From Oscillochloris sp. (GTDB lineage Bacteria > Chloroflexota > Chloroflexia > Chloroflexales > Chloroflexaceae): DNA of 58,159 nucleotides. This document shows positions 9,195 through 20,476 of this stretch, in pieces. The stretch lies in assembly GCA_012032775.1 (NCBI GenBank), contig JAAUQO010000009.1, forward strand, positions 1-58,159. The letters are read 5' to 3'. The notes under the pieces were generated by a model. It saw only the letters and a program-made list of their open reading frames with translations. It was not told the DNA's origin and ran no database searches. The stretch's first letter is position 1. Every line of letters starts with the position of its first letter. A program made the position numbers and the translations under genes.

Positions 9195-10748
9195 CTACAA
9201 TGGAATATTCCCGTGCTTGCGCGCCGGCATGCTCTGGCGCTTGGTACGTGCAATACGCAATGCACGAATCAGCGCCGGACGTGTCTCCTGCGGTTCGATC
9301 ACCGCATCGATATAGCCACGTTCGGCGGCAACATACGGGTTCGCGAAGCGATTCTGGTAATCTTCCACCAGTTCGCTCAAACGCGCCTGCGGGTCGCTGG
9401 CATCGGCCAGTTCTTTGCGGAAGATGATCCGCACCGCCGCATCAACACCCATCACGGCAATTTCGGCCGTCGGCCAGGCGAAATTAAAGTCGGAGCGGAT
9501 ATGCTTGGACGACATCACATCATAGGCGCCGCCGTAAGCCTTGCGCGTGATCACCGTCAGCTTCGGCACGGTTGCCTCGCAGTAGGCGTAGAGCAATTTG
9601 GCGCCGTGGCGGATAATCCCGCCGTACTCCTGTTGCGTTCCCGGCATAAAGCCCGGCACATCGACAAACGTCAGCAACGGAATATTAAAGGCGTCGCAGA
9701 AACGGACAAAGCGGGCGCCTTTGGCCGAACTGTCGATATCGAGCGTGCCGGCCATTTGCATCGGCTGGTTGCCGACCACACCAACCACATGGCCGTCCAG
9801 ACGGGCGAACCCGATCACGAGATTGCGCGCCCAACCCGCCTGTACCTCGAAGAAAAAGCCGTCGTCCACCACCGCTTCGATCACCATGGTCATATCGTAG
9901 GCTTTGCGCGGATTATCGGGGATCAGCGTTTGCAGCGACTCTTCCATCCGCTCGGGATCATCGACCGGCGCCTGGTAGGGCGGATCGTCCATGTTGTTCG
10001 ACGGCAAAAACGACAACAAGGTTCGCAGCTGATCAAAGCTTTCCTCTTCGTTGTCGGCAGCCATGTGCGCCACACCACTGCGGGTGTTGTGCGTCACCGC
10101 GCCGCCCAACTCCTCAAAGCCAACCTCTTCACCGGTGACGGTTTTGATCACATCGGGGCCGGTGATGAACATCTGGCTGGAGCCCTTCACCATCAAGATA
10201 AAATCGGTCATGGCCGGGGAATAGACGGCGCCGCCGGCACATGGCCCGGCGATAATCGAGAGTTGCGGGATCACACCGCTGCTCAGCACATTACGATAAA
10301 AAATTTCGGCGTAGCCACCCAGCGAGACGACACCCTCCTGGATGCGGGCGCCGCCGCTGTCATTAATCCCGACGCAGGGAACGCCCATACGCAACGCCAG
10401 ATCCATCACCTTGCAGATCTTCTCGGCAAACACCTCGCCGAGTGAGCCGCCGAAGACGGTAAAATCCTGCGCAAAAACACAGATCGGCCGGCCCTCGATT
10501 GTGCCATGGCCGGTGATCACGCCATCGCCGAGCGGCTTGCGTTTCTCCATACCAAAGGCTGAAGTACGGTGAACCGTGAAGGCATCGAGTTCGACAAAAC
10601 TGCCCGGATCGAGCAACGCAGTGATCCGCTCGCGGGCGGTTAGTTTACCGCGTTCATGCTGGCGCTTTATCGCCGCCGGATCCTGATTCGCGGCCAACTC
10701 CCGCCGCCGCCGCAACTCTGCGATCTTCTCTGCAGTTGTCTGGGACAT
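9195..10748 (-). CDS. pccB: Acyl-CoA (propionyl-CoA type) carboxylase beta chain, carboxyltransferase
   Basis: Carboxyltransferase subunit that moves CO2 from biotin to acetyl- or propionyl-CoA. It has the full two-domain crotonase-like layout: N-domain with [15 protein letters not shown] and [10 protein letters not shown], then [18 protein letters not shown]-domain with [29 protein letters not shown] and [12 protein letters not shown]. Its length of 517 residues is normal for PccB. The ATG at 10748 is chosen over one at 10757 because GGAG lies nine bases before it. In phototrophic Chloroflexi this enzyme serves the 3-hydroxypropionate cycle; the biotin-carrying chain is not in the window, so its role here is inferred. 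The frame is intact. Confidence 0.92.
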   Translation of the reverse strand: MSQTTAEKIAELRRRRELAANQDPAAIKRQHERGKLTARERITALLDPGSFVELDAFTVHRTSAFGMEKRKPLGDGVITGHGTIEGRPICVFAQDFTVFGGSLGEVFAEKICKVMDLALRMGVPCVGINDSGGARIQEGVVSLGGYAEIFYRNVLSSGVIPQLSIIAGPCAGGAVYSPAMTDFILMVKGSSQMFITGPDVIKTVTGEEVGFEELGGAVTHNTRSGVAHMAADNEEESFDQLRTLLSFLPSNNMDDPPYQAPVDDPERMEESLQTLIPDNPRKAYDMTMVIEAVVDDGFFFEVQAGWARNLVIGFARLDGHVVGVVGNQPMQMAGTLDIDSSAKGARFVRFCDAFNIPLLTFVDVPGFMPGTQQEYGGIIRHGAKLLYAYCEATVPKLTVITRKAYGGAYDVMSSKHIRSDFNFAWPTAEIAVMGVDAAVRIIFRKELADASDPQARLSELVEDYQNRFANPYVAAERGYIDAVIEPQETRPALIRALRIARTKRQSMPARKHGNIPL

Positions 10749-10765
10749 GACGTACATCTCCGATC

Positions 10766-10786
10766 AGGATACAGAATACAGGATAC
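10766..10786. repeat. Short heptanucleotide repeat (AGGATAC type)
   Basis: Three units, AGGATAC-AGAATAC-AGGATAC, the reverse complement of the motif at 2490. It lies just upstream of the carboxylase gene. Confidence 0.75.
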
Positions 10787-10872
10787 AGCCGGGCGGGGCG
10801 GAGCAGGCGCATCGGATAAAGCAGATTCAGTCCATCGCCGCCCCTGTAAGAGCGAGCAGGCACCGCCCCAAC

Positions 10873-11037
10873 CTAGAACACACTCGTTCCCAGCAGCAGC
10901 AAGGCGGCCGAGAGCGCTACCAGCGGAAAAGCGAGCAATGCGATGCCGGGGACGTAGATCGCCGCCATGCCGGCAACAAACAAGATCAGCGCAATATTCC
11001 AGACACTTCGCCGGGGCTTGCGCATACGAAACTTCAT
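10873..11037 (-). CDS. Small two-helix membrane protein, 54 residues
   Basis: An unrecognised short gene. ATG at 11037 is preceded by GAGGAG with good spacing; the stop is TAG at 10873. The protein starts with a basic stretch (MKFRMRKPRRS), then two hydrophobic segments separated by a short turn: VWNIALILFVAGMAAIYV and ALLAFPLVALSAALLLLG. The positive N-terminus suggests a cytoplasmic start. It follows the WecG-type gene on the same strand after 67 bases. Composition and codon use fit the neighbours. No function can be assigned. Confidence 0.7.
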   Translation of the reverse strand: MKFRMRKPRRSVWNIALILFVAGMAAIYVPGIALLAFPLVALSAALLLLGTSVF

Positions 11038-11104
11038 AGCACTCCTCGATCATTGGCGGCGCAAACCGCTCATACTCGTATTGTGACGGATACGGATACA
11101 ATCA

Positions 11105-11857
11105 TCAGCGCCGGCGATCGTGCAGCACCGCCCAGCTAAAAGCCGGCACTGCATCAAAAATCCGCCGCCAACGCATCGGCTGACGAATCAGGCGATACGC
11201 CCATTCGAGGCCCAGGCGACGTAACCAGCGCGGCGCACGCGGCACCCGGCCCGAAAGGTAATCGAACACCCCGCCGATACCGATCGCCACCGGCACACCA
11301 AGGTAAGGCTGATTACGGGCGATCCAGAGATCCTGGCGCGGATGGCCGTAGGCAACCAGCAAGATGTCGGGGTGCGCGGCGCGAATAAGTTGCCGTAAAA
11401 ACGGCTCGTGGCGCGGATGCGGGCTACCGGCAAAGCATCCGGCAATCATCAGGCCGGGATACCGCCGCCCCAGCACTCCGGCGGCCTGCTCGGCCACCCC
11501 TGGTGCCGCGCCCAGCAAAAAGATCCGCAACCCCTGTTGAACCGCCAGTTCGGCCAGGCGCAATGTCAACTCGACCCCGGTTACCCGGCCACGCAGCGGA
11601 CGGCCGCAGTAGCGGGCCGCCAGCAACAACCCGAAGCCATCGGGGGTCGTCAGATCGGCCGCCTCTAAAACCGCACGGAACTCGGGGTTGCGCCGCGCCT
11701 CCATCACAAATTCGGGGTTTACAGTGCAGATCTGATGGGCGCCGCCGGCGTGGATCATGGCAAGTGCCTGCGCTACCGCTTCATCCTCGGTAACATCATC
11801 GATCCGAACACCCAGAATGCGAATGTGATCGTGCGCCATAATGGTATTCAACTGCAT
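11105..11857 (-). CDS. WecG/TagA/CpsF family glycosyltransferase (GT26)
   Basis: Transfers N-acetylmannosamine or a related amino sugar to a polyprenyl-linked acceptor at the cytoplasmic membrane, for surface polysaccharide. Motifs are [27 protein letters not shown] (T-P-D-G, with the catalytic Asp of TagA), [27 protein letters not shown] (the PkQE-like site reads P-R-Q-D) and [18 protein letters not shown]. Length 250 is typical. The start may be the ATG at 11857 or the in-frame one at 11839, since no clear ribosome site decides. It is divergent from aspS and probably co-transcribed with 10873-11037. Confidence 0.88.
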   Translation of the reverse strand: MQLNTIMAHDHIRILGVRIDDVTEDEAVAQALAMIHAGGAHQICTVNPEFVMEARRNPEFRAVLEAADLTTPDGFGLLLAARYCGRPLRGRVTGVELTLRLAELAVQQGLRIFLLGAAPGVAEQAAGVLGRRYPGLMIAGCFAGSPHPRHEPFLRQLIRAAHPDILLVAYGHPRQDLWIARNQPYLGVPVAIGIGGVFDYLSGRVPRAPRWLRRLGLEWAYRLIRQPMRWRRIFDAVPAFSWAVLHDRRR

Positions 11858-12024
11858 AACGTGCTTCGCCGCTATGATACCGCAATCAGGCCAAGGGCGC
11901 TACGCGAACCGTTCTCCGACATCTATGTTATGCGATCGTCGGCTATGCGCCCCACGCCGGCCATCCGCCCCACGGCCCACATGGCCGCCCCACATCCCGT
12001 CCCACGTTCCACGCCCCATCGCCG

Positions 12025-12033
12025 TGCTATAAT
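12025..12033 (+). promoter_or_regulatory. Extended -10 promoter of aspS
   Basis: TGCTATAAT, 56 bases before the aspS ATG. A C-rich stretch with repeated GCCCCAC words (11948-12017) lies directly upstream, and no -35 hexamer stands out. Confidence 0.65.
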
Positions 12034-12088
12034 GCGGCGATTTGACTGTACGTCATTCTGTGCGCTACGCACTATGCGAGGAGTTGCT

Positions 12089-13851
<1,763 letters not shown>

Positions 13852-13906
13852 GGTGGATTACGTCGTTTCAAACGTTATCTGAGATGACGAACCCGGATCA
13901 CAAAAG

Positions 13907-13936
13907 CCCCGGTTGCGCTTCTGGTCGCAAGCGGGG
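13907..13936 (+). terminator. Hairpin after aspS
   Basis: CCCCGGTTGCG pairs with CGCAAGCGGGG with one mismatch and an 8-base loop. No T-run follows, so termination is inferred from position. Confidence 0.5.
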
Positions 13937-14021
13937 TGTATCATCAGAAAACCGTGGGACGACAGCGCTGCAGAAGCCCCTCAGCCTACGGTATACTTAA
14001 GGTAAACAGTCAGCAACATCT

Positions 14022-14053
14022 ACGCCGACCGCGGTAGAGTCCACGGTCGGCGT
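14022..14053 (+). promoter_or_regulatory. Hairpin in the leader of the response regulator gene
   Basis: ACGCCGACCG pairs perfectly with CGGTCGGCGT around a 12-base loop, 25 bases before the ATG at 14079. A candidate -10 (TATACT) is at 13992. It could be a terminator of upstream reading or a leader structure. Confidence 0.4.
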
Positions 14054-14078
14054 CGCTTACGGCAGGGAGAGTGAAACT

Positions 14079-15077
14079 ATGACGAAGCGTATTTTGATCG
14101 TCGACGATGACCCGAACATCCGACGGCTCGTCACACTTACCCTGACCGACGATTCGCCGTATGTCGTGAACAATGTTTCGTCGGCCGAGGCGGCGCTGCT
14201 GCATATCGCTCGCCAGCCGGTGGATTTGCTGTTCACCGATATTCGCATGCCGGGTATGAGCGGGCTCGATCTGGTGGCGCGAGTGCGTGAATTGGATCCC
14301 AATACCGCCGTGATTGTCTTCACGGTCAGTCCGGAAGATCTGACACCCGAACGAGCCGCCGATCTCAAAATCGACTGCTTACTTGAGAAACCGGTCGCCC
14401 CGGATCGTTTACGACTGGCGGTTGATCTATTGCTCGACCCGATCAAACTGCTGCCGCGGCCTTCACAGCGCAACGGCGCCGCACCAAAGCCGGCGGAAGC
14501 AGCGCCCAACACACCCAATCCGCCGGTTGCATCAGCACCGGAGCCACATCCAACTACGCCCACATCATCGACCAGCGGCCCGATCGCGCAGCGCCTCGCC
14601 CAATTGCGCGCCAAAAAGCAAACCAGCCCGCTGGAAGAAACGCCGGTCGCCGTCCGCCTTACCACCCGCCGGTCGGGCAGCATCGGGCGGAGTTACTCCG
14701 ATCTGCAGATCGAGGCCATGCGGCAGGCGCTCAAAGATCTGGCGCTGGAACCTGATGTCCATTGTGCGGTGCTGGCCGATATCAGCGGGATTGTGTTGAC
14801 GCATTGGAGCCGCCGGCGCGACATTAATGTTACCGTGGTCGCCGCGCTTGCGGCCGGCAACAGCCTGGCATTGGCCGAGATTGGACGCAACTTAGGCCAG
14901 AATCGTCCCGGCCATCTGGTGATCCACGAGGGGCTTGACCAGAGTATTATCATGGCTACGATGGATGATCTGCTGGTGCTCCTGGCGATCGGCCCAAATG
15001 CATCACTTGGTTGGGCCCGAATCGCCACCCTTCGCACCTGCGAAGAAGTGCTGCGAATCGCCCAATCGGACGTATGA
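14079..15077 (+). CDS. Response regulator with C-terminal roadblock/LC7 domain
   Basis: Residues 1-120 are a receiver domain: acidic pair in IVDDDP, phospho-acceptor Asp in LLFTDIRMPGMSG (about residue 54), and Lys in CLLEKPV. A proline- and alanine-rich linker (about 125-200) joins it to a roadblock/LC7 domain (about 215-330) with VLADISGIVLTHWS and LALAEIGRNLGQ. Roadblock domains pair with small Ras-like (MglA-type) GTPases, so the protein may connect phosphorylation to GTPase control, for example of gliding or polarity. No histidine kinase or GTPase is adjacent. The ATG at 14079 follows GGGAGAG. The frame is intact. Confidence 0.85.
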   Translation: MTKRILIVDDDPNIRRLVTLTLTDDSPYVVNNVSSAEAALLHIARQPVDLLFTDIRMPGMSGLDLVARVRELDPNTAVIVFTVSPEDLTPERAADLKIDCLLEKPVAPDRLRLAVDLLLDPIKLLPRPSQRNGAAPKPAEAAPNTPNPPVASAPEPHPTTPTSSTSGPIAQRLAQLRAKKQTSPLEETPVAVRLTTRRSGSIGRSYSDLQIEAMRQALKDLALEPDVHCAVLADISGIVLTHWSRRRDINVTVVAALAAGNSLALAEIGRNLGQNRPGHLVIHEGLDQSIIMATMDDLLVLLAIGPNASLGWARIATLRTCEEVLRIAQSDV

Positions 15078-15084
15078 ACGGCGT

Positions 15085-15113
15085 TTGACACACCTGCATG
15101 GCCCTGCTATAAT
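15085..15113 (+). promoter_or_regulatory. Consensus sigma-70 promoter of the rplU operon
   Basis: TTGACA (15085-15090), a 17-base spacer and TATAAT (15108-15113), with TGC directly before the -10. Every consensus position is met, including the extension. A leader of about 125 bases precedes rplU. Confidence 0.9.
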
Positions 15114-15245
15114 GCACGAGGTTTGGGGCGGTTCAGCCGCTCCATTTTCATGTTGCCAAGATGAAGATAGGCCCGCTCGCATATTCGCGACAGCACTTTC
15201 TGCCGACGCACTTAGCCAGTGGTGCCGCCCTGAAGGAGCACAGGC

Positions 15246-15557
15246 GTGTACGCAATTATTCGTGACCGTGGTATGCAATACCGGGTTGAGCAGGGTAAAA
15301 CGGTTGATATCGATCTGATCGACGCCGATCCGGGCAGCACGATCGAACTGGGTGAAGTGCTGCTGATCGGCGATGGTGATTCCACCAAAGTCGGCACACC
15401 GCTCATCTCCGGCGCTCTGGTCAAGGCCGAAGTGATCGGCGAGCACAAGGGCGACAAGATCGTGGTATTCCGTTATCGCAACAAGAAGCGCTATCGCCGC
15501 CGCACCGGTCATCGCCAGCGCTATACGCGCATTCGCATCGACTCAATCATTGCCTGA
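15246..15557 (+). CDS. rplU: Ribosomal protein L21
   Basis: A 50S subunit protein of 103 residues. It starts [19 protein letters not shown] and ends with the basic, Arg- and Lys-rich [18 protein letters not shown] typical of L21. The start is GTG at 15246, supported by AAGGAG at about nine bases. First gene of rplU-rpmA-rpmE, driven by the consensus promoter at 15085. Confidence 0.97.
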   Translation: MYAIIRDRGMQYRVEQGKTVDIDLIDADPGSTIELGEVLLIGDGDSTKVGTPLISGALVKAEVIGEHKGDKIVVFRYRNKKRYRRRTGHRQRYTRIRIDSIIA

Positions 15558-15568
15558 GGAGGAACGAG

Positions 15569-15844
15569 ATGGCACATAAAAAAGGTGTAGGTAGTTCGCG
15601 CAATGGTCGCGACAGCAAGCCGAAAATGCGTGGTGTGAAGCGCTATGGCGGCGAGTACGTGATTCCCGGCAATATTATTGTGCGCCAGTGCGGCACCAAG
15701 ATTAAGCCGGGCAAGAATGTCGGTCTCGGGCGCGATTATACGATTTATGCGATGGTTGAGGGCCATGTGAAATTCCAGCCCTACAGCCGTGGCCAGAAGA
15801 TGGTGAGCGTGATTCCGGCTGAGCCGGTTGCCGCCGCCGACTAA
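15569..15844 (+). CDS. rpmA: Ribosomal protein L27
   Basis: A 50S subunit protein of 91 residues near the peptidyl transferase centre. It begins [17 protein letters not shown], so it needs no N-terminal cleavage of the Firmicute kind, and continues with [18 protein letters not shown] and [16 protein letters not shown] precedes the ATG. It lies 11 bases after rplU; this order is conserved in bacteria. Confidence 0.97.
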   Translation: MAHKKGVGSSRNGRDSKPKMRGVKRYGGEYVIPGNIIVRQCGTKIKPGKNVGLGRDYTIYAMVEGHVKFQPYSRGQKMVSVIPAEPVAAAD

Positions 15845-15905
15845 AACGAAGCAGAATGTATGACTGGCAACGGTATCAAAGCCGACGCCAAAGGGAGATA
15901 GAGCT

Positions 15906-16205
15906 GTGAAGCAGGGCATTCACCCGAAGTACCACATGGAAGGCATCGTATGCACCACCTGTGGTACGAATTGGCAGATTGGTTCGACGCGGCCGGGCAT
16001 GCGCGTTGAGATTTGCGCCAATTGCCATCCGTTCTATACCGGCGAGCAGCGCATCGTCGATACCGCCGGTCAGGTCGATCGCTTTATGCGCCGCCTGTCG
16101 GTTGCACAGCAGCGCCAGGCAACCCTGGAGAAGCGCCGCGAGTCGCGCCAGCCGGAACCGAAGAAGAGCTTGCTCAAAGAGATCTACGGCGACGACGCTG
16201 AGTAG
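15906..16205 (+). CDS. rpmE: Ribosomal protein L31, zinc-binding (C+) form
   Basis: A 99-residue protein, long for L31 (usually 65-75). Four cysteines in two pairs (CTTCGTNW and EICANCHPFYTG) show the zinc-binding form. The extra length is a charged C-terminal tail after VDRFMRRL, rich in Arg, Gln and Glu, as seen in some Chloroflexi. It is the last gene of the ribosomal operon, followed by a strong terminator. Confidence 0.95.
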   Translation: MKQGIHPKYHMEGIVCTTCGTNWQIGSTRPGMRVEICANCHPFYTGEQRIVDTAGQVDRFMRRLSVAQQRQATLEKRRESRQPEPKKSLLKEIYGDDAE

Positions 16206-16237
16206 GATACCGAATACCGTATCTTACAACTGAAATC

Positions 16238-16272
16238 AAAAGCGAGCGTGGATGATCCATGCTCGCTTTTTT
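16238..16272 (+). terminator. Rho-independent terminator of the rplU-rpmA-rpmE operon
   Basis: AGCGAGCGTGGAT pairs with ATCCATGCTCGCT (one G-T pair) around a single base, flanked by AAAA and TTTTTT. It works in both directions, which suits the convergent WYL gene. Confidence 0.9.
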
Positions 16273-16322
16273 ATTACCAAAATCACGGCCGGGCATAATA
16301 TCAGGTTTGATCGGCAGCGCGG

Positions 16323-17315
16323 CTATACCCCGTTTCCGGTGTCCTGTAGCTTATACAATGCCGCCATGCGCAGGCCGTGAGTGGCGGTTTCCGCCCGCAG
16401 TTCCGCCGGCTCGAGCACCTCGACTTCGGCGCCCCATCCCAACACCCAGGGCAAAATCTCGCGGATGCCGCCGATAGTCAAATAAAGATCGCAGCCGCCG
16501 TCGTCGTGCTCGCTGATACGCTGGCTATGATGCCAGACGCTCTCGCGAACCCGTGGCGCCGCCTCGGCACTGAAGCGCAGCCACACATCCACCGCCGTGT
16601 CATCCATTACCCCCCAGGCGTTGATCAGAAATGCGTAGGGGTCGAAATCATGCGGCAGGCTGAAACGCTCATCGAGCGCCTCGGCCCATTCAACTCGCTC
16701 GATCTTGAAGGTGCGAATGGCGCTGCGCAAGCGATCGTAGCCGATCACATAGGCGCCCGGCCCACTGCGCGACACCTCGACAAAATACGGCTCGATCTCG
16801 CGCTCGATCGCCTCGCGATTCGGTGCGCGATAGCGCAGGCGAAGGGCACGCTGATCGGCCCATGCCCGCGTGATCGTCTCCAATACCACCACATAATCGG
16901 CCCGCAGCGGGCGCGAACGCACCAGATCGGCCACCCGCGCGATATGTTCGGCGATAGCATGATCGGGTAATCCGGCGGCGAGTTTATCGAGGGCGGCGAC
17001 GATGTGCGGATTATGCTCGTCGGAGTGGTGGGCGAGCAACCGGGCGGCAAAATAGATCGCGATCGTCTCGTTAAGATTGAGCCGCACCGTCGAGAGATAA
17101 GCCGCACGGTCGATCCCAAAGCGGCCCTGATCCTCCCAGACCGGCACACCCATCTCTTCCAGGGCCTGCAAATCGCGGTAGATAGTCCGGCGGGCCACGC
17201 CGCAATCACGGGCGAGATCAATCGCCCGTACACCCTGAGGCGCATTGTAAAGCCGGTGCTCGATCCGGCGCAGCCGGGCGGCTTTACTTTTAATACGATC
17301 GTCTTCGTCGCTCAC
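16323..17315 (-). CDS. WYL-domain transcriptional regulator (YafY type)
   Basis: DNA-binding regulator of 330 residues. A winged HTH lies at about 28-75 (AIDLARDCGVARRTIYRDLQ then a wing ending RFGIDR). The WYL ligand domain follows at about 150-225, with RLRYRAPNRE and YVIGYDRLRSAIRTFKIERV; W-Y-L itself is altered to Y-V-I. A C-terminal WCX extension (VDVWLRFSAEAAPRVRE) completes it. Such proteins sense nucleotide-like or other small ligands and may repress or activate. The target is unknown; the neighbours downstream are a small membrane protein and a VOC protein on the same strand. Confidence 0.9.
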   Translation of the reverse strand: MSDEDDRIKSKAARLRRIEHRLYNAPQGVRAIDLARDCGVARRTIYRDLQALEEMGVPVWEDQGRFGIDRAAYLSTVRLNLNETIAIYFAARLLAHHSDEHNPHIVAALDKLAAGLPDHAIAEHIARVADLVRSRPLRADYVVVLETITRAWADQRALRLRYRAPNREAIEREIEPYFVEVSRSGPGAYVIGYDRLRSAIRTFKIERVEWAEALDERFSLPHDFDPYAFLINAWGVMDDTAVDVWLRFSAEAAPRVRESVWHHSQRISEHDDGGCDLYLTIGGIREILPWVLGWGAEVEVLEPAELRAETATHGLRMAALYKLQDTGNGV

Positions 17316-17327
17316 AGGCTGAGCGAC

Positions 17328-17519
17328 CTAAATCACAAAGGATGCCGCGATCATGCCGGCAAGCAACAAGCCGCCGATAAGCGCAATGAGCATCAGATCG
17401 CGCCGCACATACATATATTCGCGGGTGTAATCCGGCGGCGCAATCACACGGGCCGGCTGACGACGCTGGGAACTACGCACCGGCTGGCGGCGACGCGCAC
17501 TACGGGGATTGACAGACAT
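17328..17519 (-). CDS. Small basic single-pass membrane protein, 63 residues
   Basis: Unrecognised. The first 40 residues are Arg- and Gln-rich (RSARRRQPVRSSQRRQPARV), then YTREYMYVRRDL, and one C-terminal transmembrane helix (MLIALIGGLLLAGMIAASFVI) that runs to the end. The ATG at 17519 is preferred, with AGAGGATAAGG upstream; the frame extends upstream without a good start. A TGGTATAAT promoter lies at 17606 (minus). The WYL gene follows after 12 bases, so the two are probably one transcript. Confidence 0.7.
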   Translation of the reverse strand: MSVNPRSARRRQPVRSSQRRQPARVIAPPDYTREYMYVRRDLMLIALIGGLLLAGMIAASFVI

Positions 17520-17605
17520 GGCCTTATCCTCTTGTTTCGGTTGAAAACCGAAAGAATCATCTTTAGCGGCGCGACCTGCAAGCCGCGCAATCGACACACT
17601 GCGCG

Positions 17606-17614
17606 ATTATACCA
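17606..17614 (-). promoter_or_regulatory. Extended -10 promoter, minus strand
   Basis: Reads TGGTATAAT on the minus strand, about 87 bases before the ATG at 17519. It should drive the small membrane protein and the WYL regulator. Confidence 0.6.
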
Positions 17615-17719
17615 CTTCGTAGAGATGGTGCTACCATTCTCTCGCGATGGGTACCGACATGGCCGCCGTTCGATCGTGCCGACGGTACCATCTGCGACCC
17701 ACATGGACTATCGGCCGCA

Positions 17720-18580
17720 TTACAATGCTCGGATAGCCACTTTGATCTTGATGCCTGAAGGATCAACCACGGTCGGCTCGTCCGCATCGCTCATCGCAAT
17801 CCCGGCGGCGACGAGGCGGGCAAAAAGCGCATCACGGGTTGCGCGATCGGGTAATTCCAGACTGTAGCAATGTAAGCCGACCGCACCGGGCGGCGGCGGG
17901 GCGCCAATTCCGTTCCAGACATTTAAACCAAGGTGATGATGATAGCCGCCGGCTGCGACAAACAGGGCGCTATGGCTAAAGCGTTGCATCACATCAAAAC
18001 CGAGCAGTGAGCCATAAAATGCCTCGCTCGACCGCAGATCGGCCACATTTAGATGAATATGTCCGACAATCGTGGCAGCCGGTATCCCGGCCCACGGCTC
18101 ACTATCCAGTTCAGCCAGCAATCCGTCGAGATCGAGCGGATCAACCGTCATCCGCACCTCATCACCGGCGCGCGGCCAGGCCTCTCGTGGTCGGTCGGCA
18201 TAGATCTCCAACCCATTACCGTCCGGATCATCAAGGTACAGGGCTTCGCTGACCAGATGATCGGCAACTCCGCTCAGTGGATACTGAGCCTCGGCCAAAC
18301 GGCGCAATACCCGCGCCAGATCGCGGCGGGTCGGCAGCAGCAATGCGACGTGATAGAGCCCTGTGGTACGCGGCGGGCGCGCCGGCGCCGCAGGCTGCTC
18401 AACCAATTGCAGCAGCGGGCGTTCCGCCGTGCCAAGCAGATAGGTACGCGGCGCCGCAGCGATCTGCTCAACTGTAAGGCCCAGCAGATCGTGATAGAAC
18501 CTGAGCGAACGCGCCGAATCAATAATGGTCAACTCAACCAGACCGACTCCGGTAGCGGCCGGAATAGTGTACGACTCCAT
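17720..18580 (-). CDS. VOC-family (glyoxalase/dioxygenase fold) protein, CatE-like
   Basis: Two VOC modules in 286 residues. The first (about 10-125) has GLVELTIIDSARSLRFYHDLLG and EALYLDDPDGNGLEIYAD. The second (about 160-280) has GHIHLNVADLRSSEAFYGSLLGF and HHHLGLNVWNG. The arrangement resembles catechol-2,3-dioxygenase-like CatE/YfiE proteins. The second module keeps His ligand candidates, while in the first the usual His is replaced by Glu (VGLVELT). The substrate is unknown. The ATG at 18580 has AGGGGGC just upstream. A TGCTATCAT site at 18617 can serve as its promoter. Confidence 0.82.
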   Translation of the reverse strand: MESYTIPAATGVGLVELTIIDSARSLRFYHDLLGLTVEQIAAAPRTYLLGTAERPLLQLVEQPAAPARPPRTTGLYHVALLLPTRRDLARVLRRLAEAQYPLSGVADHLVSEALYLDDPDGNGLEIYADRPREAWPRAGDEVRMTVDPLDLDGLLAELDSEPWAGIPAATIVGHIHLNVADLRSSEAFYGSLLGFDVMQRFSHSALFVAAGGYHHHLGLNVWNGIGAPPPPGAVGLHCYSLELPDRATRDALFARLVAAGIAMSDADEPTVVDPSGIKIKVAIRAL

Positions 18581-18616
18581 ATGCCCCCTTGCTTGCACAC
18601 AAGCGCTACTGACGCT

Positions 18617-18625
18617 ATGATAGCA
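18617..18625 (-). promoter_or_regulatory. Extended -10 promoter of the VOC gene
   Basis: TGCTATCAT on the minus strand, 37 bases before the ATG at 18580. Confidence 0.5.
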
Positions 18626-18735
18626 CGAAGAAAGTAACACGCCCAGGTTTTACACATCGAAGAGCAGATCTGTCACTCTCTACTTCTTAGAGCGAACATT
18701 ATTCGGCCGACAGCGCACAAGATTGTAAACGCTTT

Positions 18736-19866
18736 ATGACACGCATTGGTATTTTCGGCGGCGGTCAGTTGGCGCAGATGCTGACACAGGCCGCGATCAG
18801 TCTCGCTGTTGAGACAACGATCTTCGAGCGTGAGGCCGACAGCCCGGCCGGGCGGCTCACGCAACATGAGATTGTCGGGCAATGGGATGATCCGGCGGCA
18901 TTAGCGGATTTCGCAGCGGCGAGTGAGATTGTTACGCTGGAGAACGAATTTGTCGATGCGGCGATTCTAGCCGATCTGGAAGCGCGCGGCCTTCTGGTGC
19001 GGCCGACTGCGGCGACACTCGCTGTCGTACAAGATAAATTCCTTCAGAAAGAGGCGTTACGTGCGGCCGGGTTGGATGTCCCGGCCTTTCGGGCCGTTGG
19101 AACACCCGGCGATGTGCTTGCCGCCGCGAGCCAACTCGGCTGGCCGCTGGTACTCAAGGCCCGCCGCAACGGCTACGACGGCTACGGCAATGCCACCGTC
19201 CGCAACCCCGACGATCTGGCCGCCGCCTGGGATCGGCTGGCCCGGCGCGGCAGCCAGCTTATGATCGAGGCATTCGTGCCCTTTGAACGTGAACTGGCGG
19301 TGATGGTGGTGCGCGGATTGGATGGCGAAATACGCAATTACCCCGTGGTCGAGACAGTGCAACGCGATCATATCTGCCATGTGGTACGGGCGCCGGCGCC
19401 GGTTGACAACGCGGTTACGGCTCAGGCCGTCAGGCTCGCGGTTCAGGCCATCGAAACAGTAGACGGGGTGGGGATTTTCGGCGTGGAGTTGTTCCAGAGC
19501 CAGGACGGGCGGGTGCTGATCAATGAACTCGCCCCACGGCCACATAACTCCGGCCATTACACAATTGAAGGATGTATCACCTCGCAGTTCGAGAATCACC
19601 TGCGGGCAATTCTGGGTTGGCCGCTGGGACGCTGCGATCTACGCGCTCCGGCGGCAGTGATGGTTAATCTGCTTGGCCGCCGCGATGGCCCGCCGGCGAA
19701 AGACGCGCTCAAAGAGGCGCTGGCGATCCCCGGCGCGCATATTCACCTGTACGGCAAACGGGCGAGCCGGCCGGGGCGCAAAATGGGCCATATCACCGTG
19801 CTTGGCAATAGTTTGGCCGAAGCTGAGGCATTGGCCCGCCGAGCGGCGGATCTGGTTGAACTTTAA
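18736..19866 (+). CDS. purK: N5-carboxyaminoimidazole ribonucleotide synthetase
   Basis: ATP-grasp enzyme that carboxylates AIR to N5-CAIR in purine synthesis. It starts [17 protein letters not shown]; the ATP-grasp core has [17 protein letters not shown] and [13 protein letters not shown], and the metal/substrate region shows [18 protein letters not shown]. Length 376 is typical. purE follows after 16 bases, and its product uses N5-CAIR next in the pathway. No clear ribosome site precedes the ATG. Confidence 0.95.
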   Translation: MTRIGIFGGGQLAQMLTQAAISLAVETTIFEREADSPAGRLTQHEIVGQWDDPAALADFAAASEIVTLENEFVDAAILADLEARGLLVRPTAATLAVVQDKFLQKEALRAAGLDVPAFRAVGTPGDVLAAASQLGWPLVLKARRNGYDGYGNATVRNPDDLAAAWDRLARRGSQLMIEAFVPFERELAVMVVRGLDGEIRNYPVVETVQRDHICHVVRAPAPVDNAVTAQAVRLAVQAIETVDGVGIFGVELFQSQDGRVLINELAPRPHNSGHYTIEGCITSQFENHLRAILGWPLGRCDLRAPAAVMVNLLGRRDGPPAKDALKEALAIPGAHIHLYGKRASRPGRKMGHITVLGNSLAEAEALARRAADLVEL

Positions 19867-19882
19867 GCGGGCGGAGGATGGG

Positions 19883-20401
19883 ATGAAACCGCTGGTCGGC
19901 ATTATTATGGGCAGCGACAGCGATCTGCCGACGATGCAGGGCGCGATCGATGTCTGTTGTGAGTTCGGGGTTGCGTATGAGGTGCGAGTTGTATCGGCCC
20001 ATCGTACGCCCGACGATATGGCGGAATACGGACGCAGCGCGCACGAGCGCGGCCTGCGTGTGATCATCGCCGGCGCCGGCGGTGCGGCCCATCTGCCGGG
20101 TATGATCGCCGCCTACTCGCCTTTGCCGGTGATTGGCGTGCCGGTGCAGAGCCGTACGCTCAGCGGTTTCGACTCGTTGCTCTCGATCGTGCAGATGCCG
20201 GCCGGCGTGCCGGTCGCCACGGTGGCGGTCGGCGGTGGGCGAAATGCCGGTTTGCTGGCGGTTCAAATCCTCGCCTCGGCCGATCAGACGCTGCTGGTAC
20301 AGATGATCGCGTATAAGCAAGCCCTTGCCGCGCAATCACGCGCGAAAAATATCCATGTGAGCGGGCTGTCATCGGACGGCGAGAGCCATGTCAGCGAATA
20401 G
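19883..20401 (+). CDS. purE: N5-carboxyaminoimidazole ribonucleotide mutase
   Basis: Class I PurE of 172 residues that converts N5-CAIR to CAIR. It has [12 protein letters not shown] (phosphate loop), [27 protein letters not shown] and [22 protein letters not shown] at 19883 has GGAGG a few bases upstream. Operon partner of purK. Confidence 0.96.
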   Translation: MKPLVGIIMGSDSDLPTMQGAIDVCCEFGVAYEVRVVSAHRTPDDMAEYGRSAHERGLRVIIAGAGGAAHLPGMIAAYSPLPVIGVPVQSRTLSGFDSLLSIVQMPAGVPVATVAVGGGRNAGLLAVQILASADQTLLVQMIAYKQALAAQSRAKNIHVSGLSSDGESHVSE

Positions 20402-20476
20402 CCAGTCGATTGTGTTAGATTCGAAATATTGAACCCTATCACGCATTTCCATGCGGTAAAAAGCTCTGGAGGAGCG

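Noticed and set aside
9165..10445. A 426-codon plus-strand open frame
   Set aside because: It is antisense to the pccB gene, which has full family motifs and a ribosome site; the plus-strand frame has a His/Arg/Gln-rich composition typical of an antisense shadow.
15114..15245. An L21 leader autoregulatory RNA
   Set aside because: The 130-base leader shows no strong structure matching the known L21 leader.
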